From Paramecium pentaurelia (lineage: Eukaryota; Ciliophora; Oligohymenophorea; Peniculida; Parameciidae): a stretch of 64,000 nucleotides of DNA. Below the pieces are notes generated by a model. That model was not told the origin of the DNA and searched no databases. It saw only the letters and a list, made by a program, of their open reading frames with translations. Where the stretch lies: assembly GCA_905183005.1 (NCBI GenBank), contig CAJJDO010000153.1, positions 46,600 to 110,599 of the forward strand, in the 5' to 3' direction. Both the position numbers and the translations under genes were made by a program. Positions 12,391 to 24,368 of this stretch are shown one piece after another. The stretch's first letter is position 1, and every line of letters starts with the position of its first letter.

Positions 12391-14440
12391 TCAATTAGGA
12401 AGTTGTTCATTATTATTATTTTTCTAATTTTTAATCTTATTTTCAAAATGAATCATAATATCTGAAAAATCCTTAAATTTTATAGATTATTATAGATACC
12501 TTAAAAAGGGTCTTAAATGTTTCAAATGCAGTATCTTTTCTTTTTTATTAAGCCTTTTCATAAATCTCATTATGCTTTTTACAAATATTCATCGTTCTTA
12601 AATATATATAACCCAAACCTTATAGAACAATCGAATAGATTTAGAAATATAAAGATGCCACATAATATCCTATTATAGCAGCTATCAAAGAAGTGAGATT
12701 TGTTTCATACATATCTTTTGAAAAGTATTTAAAACTCAAAAGAAATTTACATATAATAGCACAAAGTAATGCAATAAATATTTTGATGATCAATAAAAAT
12801 GAATCAACAATATTTCCTATGATTTATTTGAATTAAAGTACTTAATTATTCGAAAATTTCAGCAGTATTTGAATCTTCCTATCTTAATTCCAAGTAGTCA
12901 TCAATAAATTTAAAACATACATTAACTGTTATATTAACCTTTCTATTAATTGCTTATTCAACATAAACAACATCTTCAATTTGTCTAGTTTTTTTGTATA
13001 TCTATATAAAGGGTAGACAGCAATATTTAGTAAGAAAATTTCTTAAATTCTCACTTTTTCTCCTGACAGCCCAATCTTTTATAGCATCACATACAAATTT
13101 AATTGGTGATATCAATAATAGTAATGAAGCAAATGCTATTTTGCCTATATTATAGAAGGCTTCTTGCATAAAGTATCTAGTCAAAATAAGTGAAGATTGA
13201 TTGTGATTGTATTGAAAATCTTATTGTTATTTATGAACATGACCAACTTGAATCCATTATACTAAGGATGATGATATGATATAGTTATTTATTCCAAAAA
13301 TGACTTAAACTCCCCAAAAGAAGAAAAATATTATCAAGAATTGGAAATAATAGAGAATGCCTCCTTAGATTTTTTCAAAGGGTCCAATTTATTAGAATTC
13401 AATTACGAAGCAAGCTCTTATTGATCTATTTGAAATATATATAAAATGTATACAGAATTGTATAAATAGTTAAGAATAGAAAGAAATTAAGGACTAAAAT
13501 GATTGGATAAGATAATTCTTATAGGTATTCATGATCAGCAGTATATTTTTCAACTTATTCAAATAATTGTGATAGATCTTTGATTCGATCATAATTGTTG
13601 TATAAGAAATAAGCTCCATAAAATGTTAGAATTACAAAAATTAGAGATAAGATGACCAATTTAATAGGATTTGGTACATTACTCATTTTCAAAATGTATT
13701 CTTCATCAACCTAAAAGGAGGATATGGATTTCGTTTCTAATGAATTGGCGATAGCATCCCTGGCTTAAGAAACAAAAATAACTCCAAGAGTTCCCACAAA
13801 AATAAATAATCCAAATGTTAAACCCCAAACACTATATTAGGTATTGGCCTTCAATTAAGTCAATAATTATTTAGATGCAAAGGTAGCAATTAATATAAAT
13901 ATAAGAAGTATCCATCTATTCTAGTAGACATCATTTGTATTAGTTAATCTAGAGGGAGGAGTGGATATTTCTTTAATTGTCTCATAATAAACTAAATTTC
14001 TAGGCATACAAATATTTCCCTTATATAGAAAGGTATCATAAATTAAAAATTAAGTTTCTGGATTATCAATAGAAAATTTGGCTTAACATTATTTAACAAT
14101 AGAATTAGGCATGCATTCTAATTATATGGGCACTATATAATTTGATTGTTATATGTACTGCTATTCTTATGATCTGGTTTTGGACATGATTTTACACAGA
14201 CTGTTTAATGTAAAGTATTAGAAGTTGGATTAGTGAAATAAATGTAAGGATAATCTCTGGATCCAAAATCAGCACCACATGCAATTCCTATTTATTATTA
14301 TTCAAATTACCATCTGGATCAAATCCTCTTGTTAACTTTTCAGGTTAACCAAAGAGAATAGCTGTAAATGTTAAAGAAATGAATATCACAATGCATGTTT
14401 AGAATGCGATCTTGACTATCATTATTGGATCAATGAGCAT
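12391..14440 (-). CDS. Choline-transporter-like (CTL/SLC44-type) membrane protein
   Basis: ATG at 14440, TGA at 12391. Five introns (14288-14310, 14133-14158, 13426-13453, 12817-12841 and 12472-12499) leave 639 aa, the usual SLC44 size of 640-710. A first membrane segment is followed by an extracellular cysteine-containing loop (GIACGADFGSRDYPY, CVKSCPKP). Multiple hydrophobic segments follow, then a C-terminal block (IKFVCDAIK, DVVYVEQAIN, a short cysteine pair) placed like the conserved SLC44 C-terminal region. The family moves choline or related substrates across membranes. The assignment rests on size, topology and loop pattern. Confidence 0.65.
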
Positions 14441-14483
14441 TCAGTTATTAATTATTATATAAAAAAATATAGATAGTAATAAT

Positions 14484-15165
14484 TCAATTCACAGTGTAAA
14501 TAAAGTATTCAATAGTTTCAATTATTTAAGATGAAGCCTTAGTTCTCTATCTAAGATTCTATTGTATTAAATGCAAAGTATTCATTTCAATATCTTCTCT
14601 TTAAGTGATTGGCTTCTATGTTAATTTTAGCTAAGGAGAGAATTATATTTCTTTTTAGTAGTGAACCTACATGTAAAAATAAGTGACCTTTTTACTTGAA
14701 CAAGGAATGACTGGAAAATTAATGATTTGGAATTATATTGGTATTGAATTGTTTTCAGTATTTTATACAATTTTAATATGTTTATTAAAGTAAGGAATAT
14801 CTTGAGAAAGTGGAAGATTGGCCAATATACCTAATATACTTCTTGATTATAAAAGAACTAGTCGTTATGTTTTCTTAAATTTTTTATAATGACTTATCTA
14901 AAATTATCTTTTTAGTGTTGTTCTATTACTCTTTTGTTATGATTACTTCTAAGACCCAAACTTCAACTAGAATCTTAGTATTCCATTTCTATATGTAGAA
15001 ATTAATTGACAATCTTAAATCTGAATTGTTATTCATCCATATTCCCTTTATTTACCATAAATTTAAAATATTAGAATGTCTCAAAGTTGATGGTGTTTAT
15101 TCTATTCTCTGATTTAATATAAGTTTAGCAAACTCATGTAACAACACTTAATGTAGTTTTAACAT
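14484..15165 (-). CDS. ATG13-like (HORMA-domain) autophagy protein
   Basis: ATG at 15165, TGA at 14484, one 25-nt intron at 14931-14955, 218 aa. The order of short motifs fits the ATG13 HORMA domain: an N-terminal helix HEFAKLILNQRI, a central strand KILVEVW, then LLQSRSILGILANLP, the counterpart of the family's LLRSL...LLP segment, followed by beta-rich sequence. ATG13 is the regulatory subunit of the Atg1/ULK initiation complex. This protein is only the HORMA core and lacks the long disordered tail of animal ATG13. The match is from remembered pattern, so a profile search should decide. An ATG4 gene lies 9 kb away. Confidence 0.5.
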
Positions 15166-15184
15166 TTAATAAATAAAAAAAAAC

Positions 15185-16264
15185 TCAAAAATTTAAAATT
15201 ATTTTTATCAATTCTCTTTCTGCTTAATCAATCAATTATTTATTTCTCATTTCTCTAATAAAATTTGATTATCCTCTTAAAAAATCTTTAATATGTTATT
15301 TATAATTTCTCTCCTTATTATGATTCTATGTAAAATACAATATTCTCTATTCATCTTCATTATCATTCAAACGATTAACAAACTTCTGAAATGAATAATT
15401 AACTGAATAATAATATAGAGTAGCTACATTAACACTCTTTAATAAATCTACTGCATATTAACAAATAGCTCTAAGTATACAACAATATTCTTATTTTAAT
15501 TATTATTCTTCTTATTTATTTTGATTTTTATCATCTTATTTAATAAAATCCTCTAAATCTTCATCTATACATTCACTTATTTTATGCATTAGTGGTGTAT
15601 ATTTGATTTTCCAATAATCTGGATTCATATGTTATATTTAATTTTATAAATAATCTGGATCCTCTAGTAATTTATGATAATTTATATCTCCTATAAAAAT
15701 GTAAAGTAAATCAAAGGTTTTATTTTCTGTAATATTCTTTTATAAATGATCATCTGCAGTATTCTCATAAAAATCAGACATCTTTGATTTTACTTTCACA
15801 TTACCATTGATATGCTTTAATTATATAGAGGATTATCTTTAAAAATCATTAGGTTAAATTAAACGAGTTTTAGTAGTGGTAACTAGTTTTAATGCTTCTT
15901 AGTAATTAGTTTATTTTTTAATCACATTGTGTAAATATTTATTAATATTCATCTATCCTTTCTATGATAATGAGTCAAGGAAATCATTAAAAATATGTAA
16001 GGATTCTTCTTCAACTTATTATTTAGTAAATGGATGAAATGCAGGAATTTTAGTGATAAATTTTTCAATAAGAGTATGTTTCACAATTTCCAATATTCTC
16101 AATATAGGGAGTATAGTTAATATGTAAATATTGTAATATAAGATTTCTTCTTATTTATTACATACAAAATGTTATTCTTCAGGATGGATATTATCTAATA
16201 TTTTTTATATTTATCTTCTTTCCTTTTTTAACTTGATTAGACTTAAAATAATGTTAATTTTCAT
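15185..16264 (-). CDS. Hypothetical protein, 359 aa
   Basis: Uninterrupted ciliate-code frame from ATG 16264 to TGA 15185. Basic N-terminal helix, a moderately hydrophobic segment (YNIYILTILPILRIL near residues 45-60), then mixed soluble sequence with an acidic Q/K/E stretch and a C-terminal basic helix. No signal peptide and no family recognised. It starts only 51 nt downstream of the kinase stop and ends 19 nt before the start of the ATG13-like gene, all three on the minus strand. Confidence 0.7.
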
Positions 16265-16315
16265 TATTATATTAATGATTAATTTGGTATATATATATAT
16301 AGATATTTAATAAGT

Positions 16316-17999
16316 TCATTTCTTTTTCTGAAACAAAGAGTTATATTGTGTATTAATCGTGGATTTATTGAAAACATTAGTTTTAGAAATCGAACCTTGT
16401 GATCCTTTTCTTGAGAATTATTATTGAGACAGAGTAGCTTACATGGCAGCAGTCAAAGTACTCTATAATTTTTTATCCAAAGAAGATTTTCTACTACCTT
16501 TATTAATAGGACTGTTAGAATCCACCATAGGAAACATCTATTATTATTTCTTATAAGTAGGACTTTGATGTGTCGAGACCTAAAACTAAATATCCTCTTA
16601 TGAAGTAGTTTTTCTCTACAAATATTAACCTTAAGAGTAGGATTATGATTTCTAATGAAGAGCACGACCAGGATGTTAAAATTCATTATCAATATTAGAT
16701 GTTTCTGGATCTTTCTTTATTATAGAGGATTCCTTTTTAGTAGGAGATGTAGATTTATCAACACTCAAATTAACACTCCCATTATTTGGATTTCTTATGA
16801 TTAATGATTTATGTTCAATCCTCTTCTTTTAAACTATACGATTATATAAAGCATTCTAATATTCCTTTATTGAATATTTATGATTATCATTCATCAATGT
16901 TTCAAGAGGAGAATCTATATTGTTTACAATATATTAATTAATACCTCTCTTAGATTCCTCTTCTGTATTCTTAAATTCCTTAATATAACGATGTTCTAAT
17001 GCTTATTCTACAGTCATTCTTTTCGTGGGATTGTAAACCAATGTTTTTCTTTGAGATTCATAAATATTTTAAAATTTACCTTAGAAAATCAATGGCATCT
17101 TCTGGAGCAGCAGAAAAATATTATGCAAAACTCTTCTTCTTTTGTGTATTGATACTCTATAAAACCTATTCTGCTAATGGAGCTTATATTGCTTCTAAAT
17201 CCTCAGGTTTTGGTCGACCACAAAGTTCTATAATTCTTTCAATCTAATTCAAAGTAGATGTTCCAGGGAATATTGCTTTACCAACTATCATCTCTCCTAC
17301 TATACATCCTAAACTCCACATATCAACTGCTTTTGAATAATACTAAGATCCCAATAATATTTCAGGTGCTCTATACCATCTAGTTGCTACATATTCAGTT
17401 AATATTGGATTTGTGTTGTCATCTGGTTTTGCTACACTTCTTGCCAATCCAAAATCTGCTACTTTCACTTTACATTCTGAATTGATTAGTAAATTAGAAG
17501 GCTTCAAATCTCGATGTATCACTTCTCCAGTATGAAGATATTTTAAACCCTTCAACACTTGATAAACGATGTATTTTTTATGAATAGGTTCAAGAATATT
17601 TGCACGTATCACCTACTTCTCAATCATACATACATACCTTATGTAAATCTGTCTCCATGTAATCAAATACCATATACAAATCTTTATTGTTCTCTGCCTT
17701 TATGACTGATGTTAATTTAATTATATTTTCATGATTGTTGAGTTACTCCAAAAATATCACTTCCCTAAATGTTCTCTATGAATCAGTAGCATTGTGGAAA
17801 GCATCAAAAATCTAAATCAAATAAACTACATTACTTTCTTTAGTGCCACAATCTATTTTGTTTTACGATCAACTGCCTTCCACACTACTCCATATGCTCC
17901 TTTCCCCTTAAATTCAAGCAATTCAAACTTTTTCAGTATATGATCCTCCACCTGACATTATTCATCCTCCTTCGCTGACTATTTGGCTTATGGTTACAT
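16316..17999 (-). CDS. MAPK15: Atypical MAP kinase, MAPK15/ERK7 type
   Basis: ATG at 17999, TGA at 16316. Introns at 17812-17834, 17613-17637 and 17049-17079 leave 534 aa. The start (EDHILKKFELLEFKGKGAYG) matches the ERK7 N-terminus with the glycine loop. The ATP lysine is in VALKK, the catalytic loop is HRDLKPSN, then ADFGLA, the TEY activation motif in LTEYVATRWYRAPEILLGS, and WSLGCI. The kinase domain is followed by a ~200-residue Ser/Gln-rich tail, as in ERK7/8, which autophosphorylates at TEY and has roles at cilia and basal bodies in other eukaryotes. That role fits a ciliate but is inference here. Confidence 0.9.
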
Positions 18000-18571
18000 A
18001 TAAAATTATATAATATATATTATTATTTCTAACATACAAAATTGCATTATAAAATAAATCATCAATTATTATTAATCTCAAATACTACAATATAAAGTTA
18101 ACATAAATCAATTGTATTATTCATTAACAATTATTACTGAATCCTTAAATATTACAATCCCTTTACTTTATTATTACTATTTCATAAATACTAATATCAT
18201 CTCAACTTTTATTTATATAATATAAAAGAAGATTATTCATCAATTAGATAATATTCCTTTATTTTTAATTCCTTCATTAAATATCTATAATCTGTAAGCA
18301 AATGTTATTATATTTTATTAATCCATATTATATCAATAAATATGACTACCAATCTTAAACTAAGTTTACAATATTTTTACATATCTAACTCAATTTTTTT
18401 ATTCATATAATTATTGTTCCAAATATAGTAATAATATCTATATATCTATTCTAATTACTTTTTAAATATTTTAACATTATATTATATCTACAGTATCACA
18501 CAAACTTAATCTATGCCTTATTTATTTTAAAATTTAGTTGACTATCAATACTATTAATATTTTAATATAAT
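18000..18571. other. Intergenic region between divergent genes
   Basis: About 570 nt of very AT-rich DNA between the starts of the MAPK15-like gene (minus) and the CWF19-like gene (plus). It must contain both promoters. No conserved motif is recognised. Confidence 0.5.
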
Positions 18572-19551
18572 ATGCTTAAAGGTGTAAAAGTAAGAAAGGT
18601 TTATGAAGATGAAATTGAAGAACCTGTTAGATAGAGTAATTATTTATTGTTGATTAATAGAGAAAGTTAGAATAATGGATGATCAATTACACAAGTAAAG
18701 GATTAAGGAAAAGGGATTATAATTTGATGATTTAGAGGATGATGATCAAAAACCAGATAATTAGAAAACAAAATAAGAAAAGAATAAGGAGAATTAAAAG
18801 AAGGGTGAAATGTTGTTTTAGTAAAGATAATTATAGAAAGCAATTTCTGAATGTGAATTTTGTTTGAGCAATGAATAATTAAGTCAATATTACATTCTAA
18901 GTTAAAGTACTAATGCAATGCTTGTATTGCCAAAATCAAGTAAAATTATATGAGTTATTTTAAGGGTTTTATAATGCTTACACTCATTTGTTAATAGTGC
19001 CAATGGAACATGTTTAATGTATTAGAGATGTAGAAGATGAGACATATGAAGAAATTAGAAACTTTTAGAAATGCTTGGTAGGTGCTTTTGATAAGGTGAA
19101 TATGGAATGTATCTTTTATGAGAATGCTTTTAAGTTTAAATATGTTCCTCATGCAATTATTGAATGTGTTGCTATACCATATAAGATTAGTAAGGAAGCT
19201 AATTTAAATTTATATTTCAAATAGGGAATGGATGAATTGGATGGATTTTGGTCAACTCATAAAAAGATTATTGAAATACAAAAGAATAAGGGAGGAATAA
19301 GAAAATAGATTCCTAAAGGATTTGCATATTTTTATGTAGATTTCAGTTTAAAATTGGGATATGCTCATGTAATAGAGAATGAGAATAATTTTTCATCTAA
19401 TTTTGCAAGAGAGATATTGGCATCAATTTTGAGTGTTGAAAAATCAAATGTGTTGAGTCCCAAACCTAGAACTGAAATAGAAGCCAAATAAGAGAATGAT
19501 GCATTTTAATTAATATGGAAATAATATGATTGGACAGTATTAAGATAATGA
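18572..19551 (+). CDS. CWF19-like protein (CwfJ C-terminal domains)
   Basis: ATG 18572, TGA 19549-19551. Two 25-nt introns (18636-18660 and 18940-18964) leave 309 aa. After a basic, charged N-terminus (about 90 aa) come CEFCLS, a HIT-like core (YTHLLIVPMEHV, then YVPHAIIECVAIPY) and the second CwfJ domain (FAYFYVDFSLKLGYAHVIE, FAREILASIL). CWF19/CwfJ proteins are spliceosome-associated and act in late splicing or lariat debranching. The HIT histidine triad is degenerate, as usual in this family. It is relevant in a genome with very many micro-introns. Confidence 0.85.
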
Positions 19552-19646
19552 ATATTTATTTGGAATATTTTAATAATTTATTTTTATTTTTTATGTTAGA
19601 TTATACAAAAATAGTAAGAAATTCAATAATAAAAAAAATTGATTGA

Positions 19647-20147
19647 ATGAATTAAGAGATTATACATTTAGAGGAATTGAAACATGTTGAAATTTAATTG
19701 ATGTAATAGGTATATGAATAGAAAGTAATGATAATTGAGTAATGAATTTAGATCAATTATTTAAATACAAAGTTATAATTATTGACAAAGGAAATGAATA
19801 AGAAAGATTAAGAGATTATGAGAATTGGTTAATAAAATTAAGATGTAAATAAGATAAAGATAGAGTAGAGTTAGATGGATTTAGAAGCTGAGAAACAATA
19901 TTAGAAGGAGTATTTGAATACTTTATATTTGGAGAAGGATTTGGAAGTGGACAAATTAAAGAATTAATATAGTAAAGATGTTTAGAATTGTCAGATTTTA
20001 TTGGGTAATAGGGATAAGATAATAGAGGAGTTAAGTAGTGAATTACAATAACATAGATAGAAATCTTTAAAGTATATGGACAATTAGAAAATTTAATGTT
20101 TATCATAAATTCTTGATTTGTCTAGTGAATTATAATTATTATTATGA
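19647..20147 (+). CDS. Small coiled-coil protein
   Basis: ATG 19647, TGA 20145-20147, one 27-nt intron at 19725-19751, 157 aa. Almost entirely heptad-like helix rich in Leu, Lys, Glu and Gln (MNQEIIHLEELKHVEIQLM at the start, ending DLSSELQLLL). No named family. An upstream ATG near 19603 (MLDYTKIV) is in another frame and could be a first exon. It lies ~95 nt after the CWF19-like stop. Confidence 0.6.
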
Positions 20148-20226
20148 TTATGACTCTATAAAAAATTAAATTTTATATAAATCTATTTTGAATTCTAGTA
20201 AATATGTAAGTATTAAATAATACAAA

Positions 20227-20662
20227 ATGAATCAAAGAGAATAATAGTAATTCAATAATAATTAGGTGAGAGTATAAGAAATAAAAAAAAAGATTCAAAA
20301 GCCTTAATTCCAATAACTTTACTCCTCTACATATTTGAGAGAAGGTATTATTTCATAGAATCTCAATTTTATGAACTTAAAATTTATGCCATTTCATTAA
20401 TGGTTTACCAAAAATTAAAAAGTAATTAAACCAAAAAATTGGTTTGATGACATACCTATTTTGGTAGGAGTGGATGAAATTAAAGAGTCAGAGTAAATAT
20501 ATTATAAGCAAAAGTAGAATATGCTCTATATGTTTATAAGAGATTAATGAAGGAAAATTAATTAAAATCCTAAAATGCAATCATTATTTCCATGATGATT
20601 GTATAAAGGAATGGGTTTTAAGAAAAGCAGAGTGTCCTACTTGTAGAGACAATATTCATTGA
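20227..20662 (+). CDS. RING-H2 finger protein (probable E3 ubiquitin ligase)
   Basis: ATG 20227, TGA 20660-20662, one 22-nt intron at 20493-20514, 137 aa. The N-terminal ~90 residues are Gln/Asn rich and unstructured-looking. The C-terminus is a C3H2C3 RING: CSIC, CNHYFHDDCIKEW, CPTCR. This class recruits E2 enzymes and transfers ubiquitin. No membrane segment is visible. It is convergent with the Rab gene, with only 22 nt between the two stop codons. Confidence 0.85.
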
Positions 20663-20684
20663 TAATAATTTAGTATATGGAATA

Positions 20685-21303
20685 TCAACAACAACCTTTC
20701 TTTTTTGTATTTTTAGTTTTATCTGTAGTCAACATTTCAGTGTCTTTATTTGCAGAATTTATAATTTTTCTAATATTTCTAGCAAGTGAAACAAAAACTT
20801 CACTTAAATTAATTCCCATTTTGGCTGAAGTTTCAAAGAAATTGAGATTATGTTTATTGGCCAAAGTTTATCCTTAATCTTTTGTAATCTATCTCAATTC
20901 ATCAAGATCAGATTTATTTCCTACTAATACAATTGATACTGTATTAGTATCAATATTATCTTTGATTGACTTGGATTAAGTTAAGTTTTACTTCTAACCA
21001 ATCTTCTACATGTTCAAAACTGCTTTTTGATGTTATATCATACACCAATACAAATCCTTATGCTCCTTTAAATGTATTTTTTGTAATAGATTTGAAACGT
21101 TCTTAACCACATGTATCCCATATCATCATTTTAATAGTTTCTCTTTCATTCATTTAAATCATCTTTACTCTAGAATCAGCACCAATTGTGGGAAGAGAAT
21201 TCATTTTAAAATTAGTATCACAATATTATGTCATAATATTTGTCTTTCCTACTGTTGTATCTCCAATTATTACTACTTTAACTAACATATCTATTTTTTC
21301 CAT
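20685..21303 (-). CDS. Rab-family small GTPase
   Basis: ATG 21303, TGA 20685, one 22-nt intron at 20970-20991, 198 aa. All G motifs are present: P-loop GDTTVGKT, effector-loop T in LPTIGAD, WDTCGQE, NKSD and TSAK. The C-terminus ends KKKGCC, a double-cysteine prenylation signal typical of Rabs. The switch II motif has Cys where WDTAGQE is usual. Rabs direct vesicle traffic, and the subfamily cannot be assigned by eye. Confidence 0.92.
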
Positions 21304-21351
21304 TATATAAAAATATAATTATATAATTATCTAATTTTTATTTATCTTGTC

Positions 21352-22402
21352 TCAATCCAATATTGGTTTCGTATTTGGTTAAATTGGTAAGAACCAAATT
21401 AAAGGATTGATACCAAACACTTCAACAAAGTTCTCTAAAGCACTTTTCTAAAGTGGTTATCTAGGTTTGTTTTCACAATATTCAAGGGTTGTGATGTTTG
21501 ATTTGATTGCCCTATTGATCTCATTATAATGAATTAAAGTACCATAAATGGAATAATGTAAATGCTGTTAATAGTATCCACAAGAAACAACAAAATAAAA
21601 AAGTAAATGAAACTAAGAATAGTTTACTATCAGATTAAAATGAATTTAAAGTATCATAATAGCAACGACTATAAGTAATCATTATAAAACTTATAAGTAA
21701 CCCTATATAGATATATGTAATACATGAATAACAAAGAAGATTGTTAAACAATTTATAATTGTTATAACCTATGCAATTATTGAGCCATTAACAATGATGA
21801 TCCATTTTTAACCAGCATGTCTTACATTAACGACAATGATGACTACGTTTTGGTTTAAATGTTTAACAGTTCTTACAAAATCTATGACCAGATTTATCTA
21901 TCAATTCCAATTTAGCTTTAGTATTGAATTACAATCTCTATTCATCATCTATTTCTGAAGAGAATGATGTTGATGTCTATGATCCTTTTTTATGGAAATT
22001 GATCATATTTTCCTCATTTTCTATCATCTTATTAATCTCTCCTTCTACTTTATTTAACCATTCTTTGGGTACTCTCCCAGGTAATGTTATTACTACTCTT
22101 ATTAATGTAATTATAAAGAGAATAAGTATTGTATGCAATAATATTGTAATTACCACTGTAGAATTGCTGAAGACATAGTCATTTATGTGTACTAATTGAA
22201 TCAAGTAAGTGTTTATTTCTACTACTGGTCTTTCAATATACTCTTATCTTATACGAGGTAACAAATAGGTCTTAAAATTTAATAGGTAATCATATACTTA
22301 TATATATACTCCATAGAAGAATACAAATATTGTTACTAATATTACAAAAGGTATCCATGTTCCGATGTAACAAAGTAATTATCCTTGCTTATAATATTTC
22401 AT
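21352..22402 (-). CDS. DHHC palmitoyl-acyltransferase
   Basis: ATG 22402, TGA 21352. A 31-nt intron at 21512-21542 is required. A second candidate, 22271-22297 (27 nt), is in frame and lacks TGA, so the protein is 330 or 339 aa. Two N-terminal TM segments precede the cysteine-rich domain (HRFCKNC, KPKRSHHCRQCKTCW, MDHHCQWLNNCIGYNNY). Two further TM segments and a C-terminal TTLE (the TTxE motif) follow. The DHHC cysteine forms the acyl intermediate used to S-palmitoylate proteins on internal membranes. It starts 48 nt upstream of the Rab start... in the same orientation, its stop facing that start. Confidence 0.92.
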
Positions 22403-22512
22403 TTATTTATTTATTTAAAAACGTATTTATGGGAAGACAATGATGAAGTAACTCTGCATTACTTATATTTACATAAAATATATATATATATATATATAAA
22501 TTATTAAAATAA

Positions 22513-22998
22513 ATGAATTAAGGAGATAAACCAATGTTGTAGAAGTAGCAATAAGAAATCATGGAAATATTCAATGAATTCAAATCTCCAGAAACCAATC
22601 TATTGAATGTTAGTGAGTTCTTGGAAATTCTACAAACAACTGGACTTGATAGGAATTGTGAATTGTTAGTAAAAAAATTAGAAAATCTCAGAGGGAATTA
22701 GCTAGACTTAAATCAATTTACAGAATAATTTAATTTCAACTACAATCTATTTGAAAATTTCGAAATGATTTTTTAAATCATGGACACAACTAATTCTGGA
22801 AAGATAAGTAAAGATGAATTAAAAAAGTAAAGTGAATTTTGGGGTATTTAAAATATATGATTATAAGGATTATAATTATCTGAAAGAGATATAGAAATAA
22901 TGATAAATTATAGTGGAAGTGATGAATAAGATTCAGTATCTAAGGAGAAATTATGGAGTTTGTTGTAACAATATTAAAACAATAAAATGCTATAATGA
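22513..22998 (+). CDS. EF-hand (calmodulin/centrin-like) protein
   Basis: ATG 22513, TGA 22996-22998, one 24-nt intron at 22844-22867, 153 aa. The length and helical layout fit a four-EF-hand protein. One canonical loop is clear (DTTNSGKISKDE). The other sites look degenerate, for example YSGSDEQDSVSKEKL near the C-terminus. Calcium binding by at least one site is expected from the loop residues. It is followed after only 21 nt, in the same frame, by the next gene. Confidence 0.8.
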
Positions 22999-23019
22999 TT
23001 ATTTAATATTATATTATTT

Positions 23020-24295
23020 ATGTAAATTGTTGGCACTTTTATTATTGAAATGATAATGGGATCTACATTAAGTATGATATAATCATTAAATGAATAGATT
23101 GGACAATTCTTAAAACCTATGCTCTTAATGAATTAGGTGAGAAAGATAAAGAAACAAATTTATAAAAAATAGAGTCATTCCTCTTAATAGTTGAATTAAA
23201 TTTAGGAATGTTTGCAAGAGTATATAAATTAAAATGTATTTGATTAGTTGTACTTAAATAAATATTTTAATCGGAATGTTAAGATTGTTGTACTCCTCTT
23301 ATAAATTTTGATTTATTCATTTAGTTTATTTCTTTTTGGATTCATTAAAGACATGCCATTAATTTTGAATATCTTACCAAATATATATGTCTTTTTATTA
23401 GGATTAATATTGTTGGATCCTATGGACTCTATGTTGAATGAAAATCCACTTAATTTCGGTATGATGTAATAATCTACATAGAGATAAATGTATATGTTAG
23501 TTTTTGGGAGGGATTTCATTTGGTTGGTTAATCTTTGGATTAATACTTTAATTGTTGATAAATCCAAAGATTGAAGATTTATCAGAGAATATTCATTATA
23601 GAAGAGGTTGTTTAATATATGCAATGATTATATTAATTTTGGGATTAGTGGGAACTTATTTGTGGTTTCCAAGATATTCAACTGTTGAAGAGGAATTTGA
23701 TTCAAAGGAAAATTTGAGAGGTGCAATGAATTAAAAGAATATCATTCATAATACATTTTTAGTATAAGAGAAGAGAATGTATAAGGATGAACGTTTTTAT
23801 ATGATAATGTACCAATTTATTATGTTATTTACACCTGCTATTGGTAGTCTTAATTACATTAATTAATAAGGTGAAGATATATTTATAACTTATTGTGTGA
23901 TGGGTATTTCTACAACAATAGGATCATTTTTGCCAATTTTAATAAGTTAACCATATAAAATTAATATAATTGTAGCTTTATGTTAAATAGGTATGATGAT
24001 AGCATTAAATGGTTTGGGAGTAGTATATGGACATCTAATATTAAAATTAATTTGTTTATCAGTTTAATTCATGTTGTTTGGTTTCATTTTGAGTTTTAAT
24101 GTGATCATCTTATAAACAACATATGATAATGTAGTAGATAATATTCCAATAGCTTTTATTGCATTAACATTAGCTGTATTATCTCAATATATAGTGTTTG
24201 TATTTTTGGGAGATAAGAAATTAATCTAATCAATAGAATTCTCATTGATTTTGTTGTCCTTCTTGATAAATATTTTAATGAATTATAAATAATGA
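23020..24295 (+). CDS. Multi-spanning membrane protein, MFS-like
   Basis: ATG 23020, TGA 24293-24295. Introns 23072-23097, 23220-23247 and 23459-23483 leave 398 aa. About ten hydrophobic segments are visible, including VVLLLQILIYSFSLFLFGFI, FLGGISFGWLIFGL and MIILILGLVGTYLW, with a charged cytoplasmic-type loop (YSTVEEEFDSKENLRG) after the sixth or so. Overall shape resembles a major-facilitator transporter, but I see no diagnostic motif and cannot name a substrate. The start is chosen as the first ATG after an in-frame TGA at 22996. Confidence 0.65.
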
Positions 24296-24368
24296 ATTAT
24301 AATTATTAATAGTAATAATAATCTAAATTTTATCATATTTATCTAATTTATTAGATTTATTAGATTTA

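Noticed and set aside
14580..15120. Plus-strand membrane-protein frame (MTGKLMIWNYIGIELFSVF)
   Set aside because: Needs an unsupported intron and has no start context. The opposite strand gives a continuous ATG13-like protein with a 25-nt intron.
16453..17247. Short ORFs opposite or out of frame with the MAPK15-like gene
   Set aside because: They overlap clear kinase and tail coding sequence and have no independent support.
23313..23734. Minus-strand 103-codon ORF
   Set aside because: Antisense to hydrophobic segments of the membrane protein at 23020-24295.
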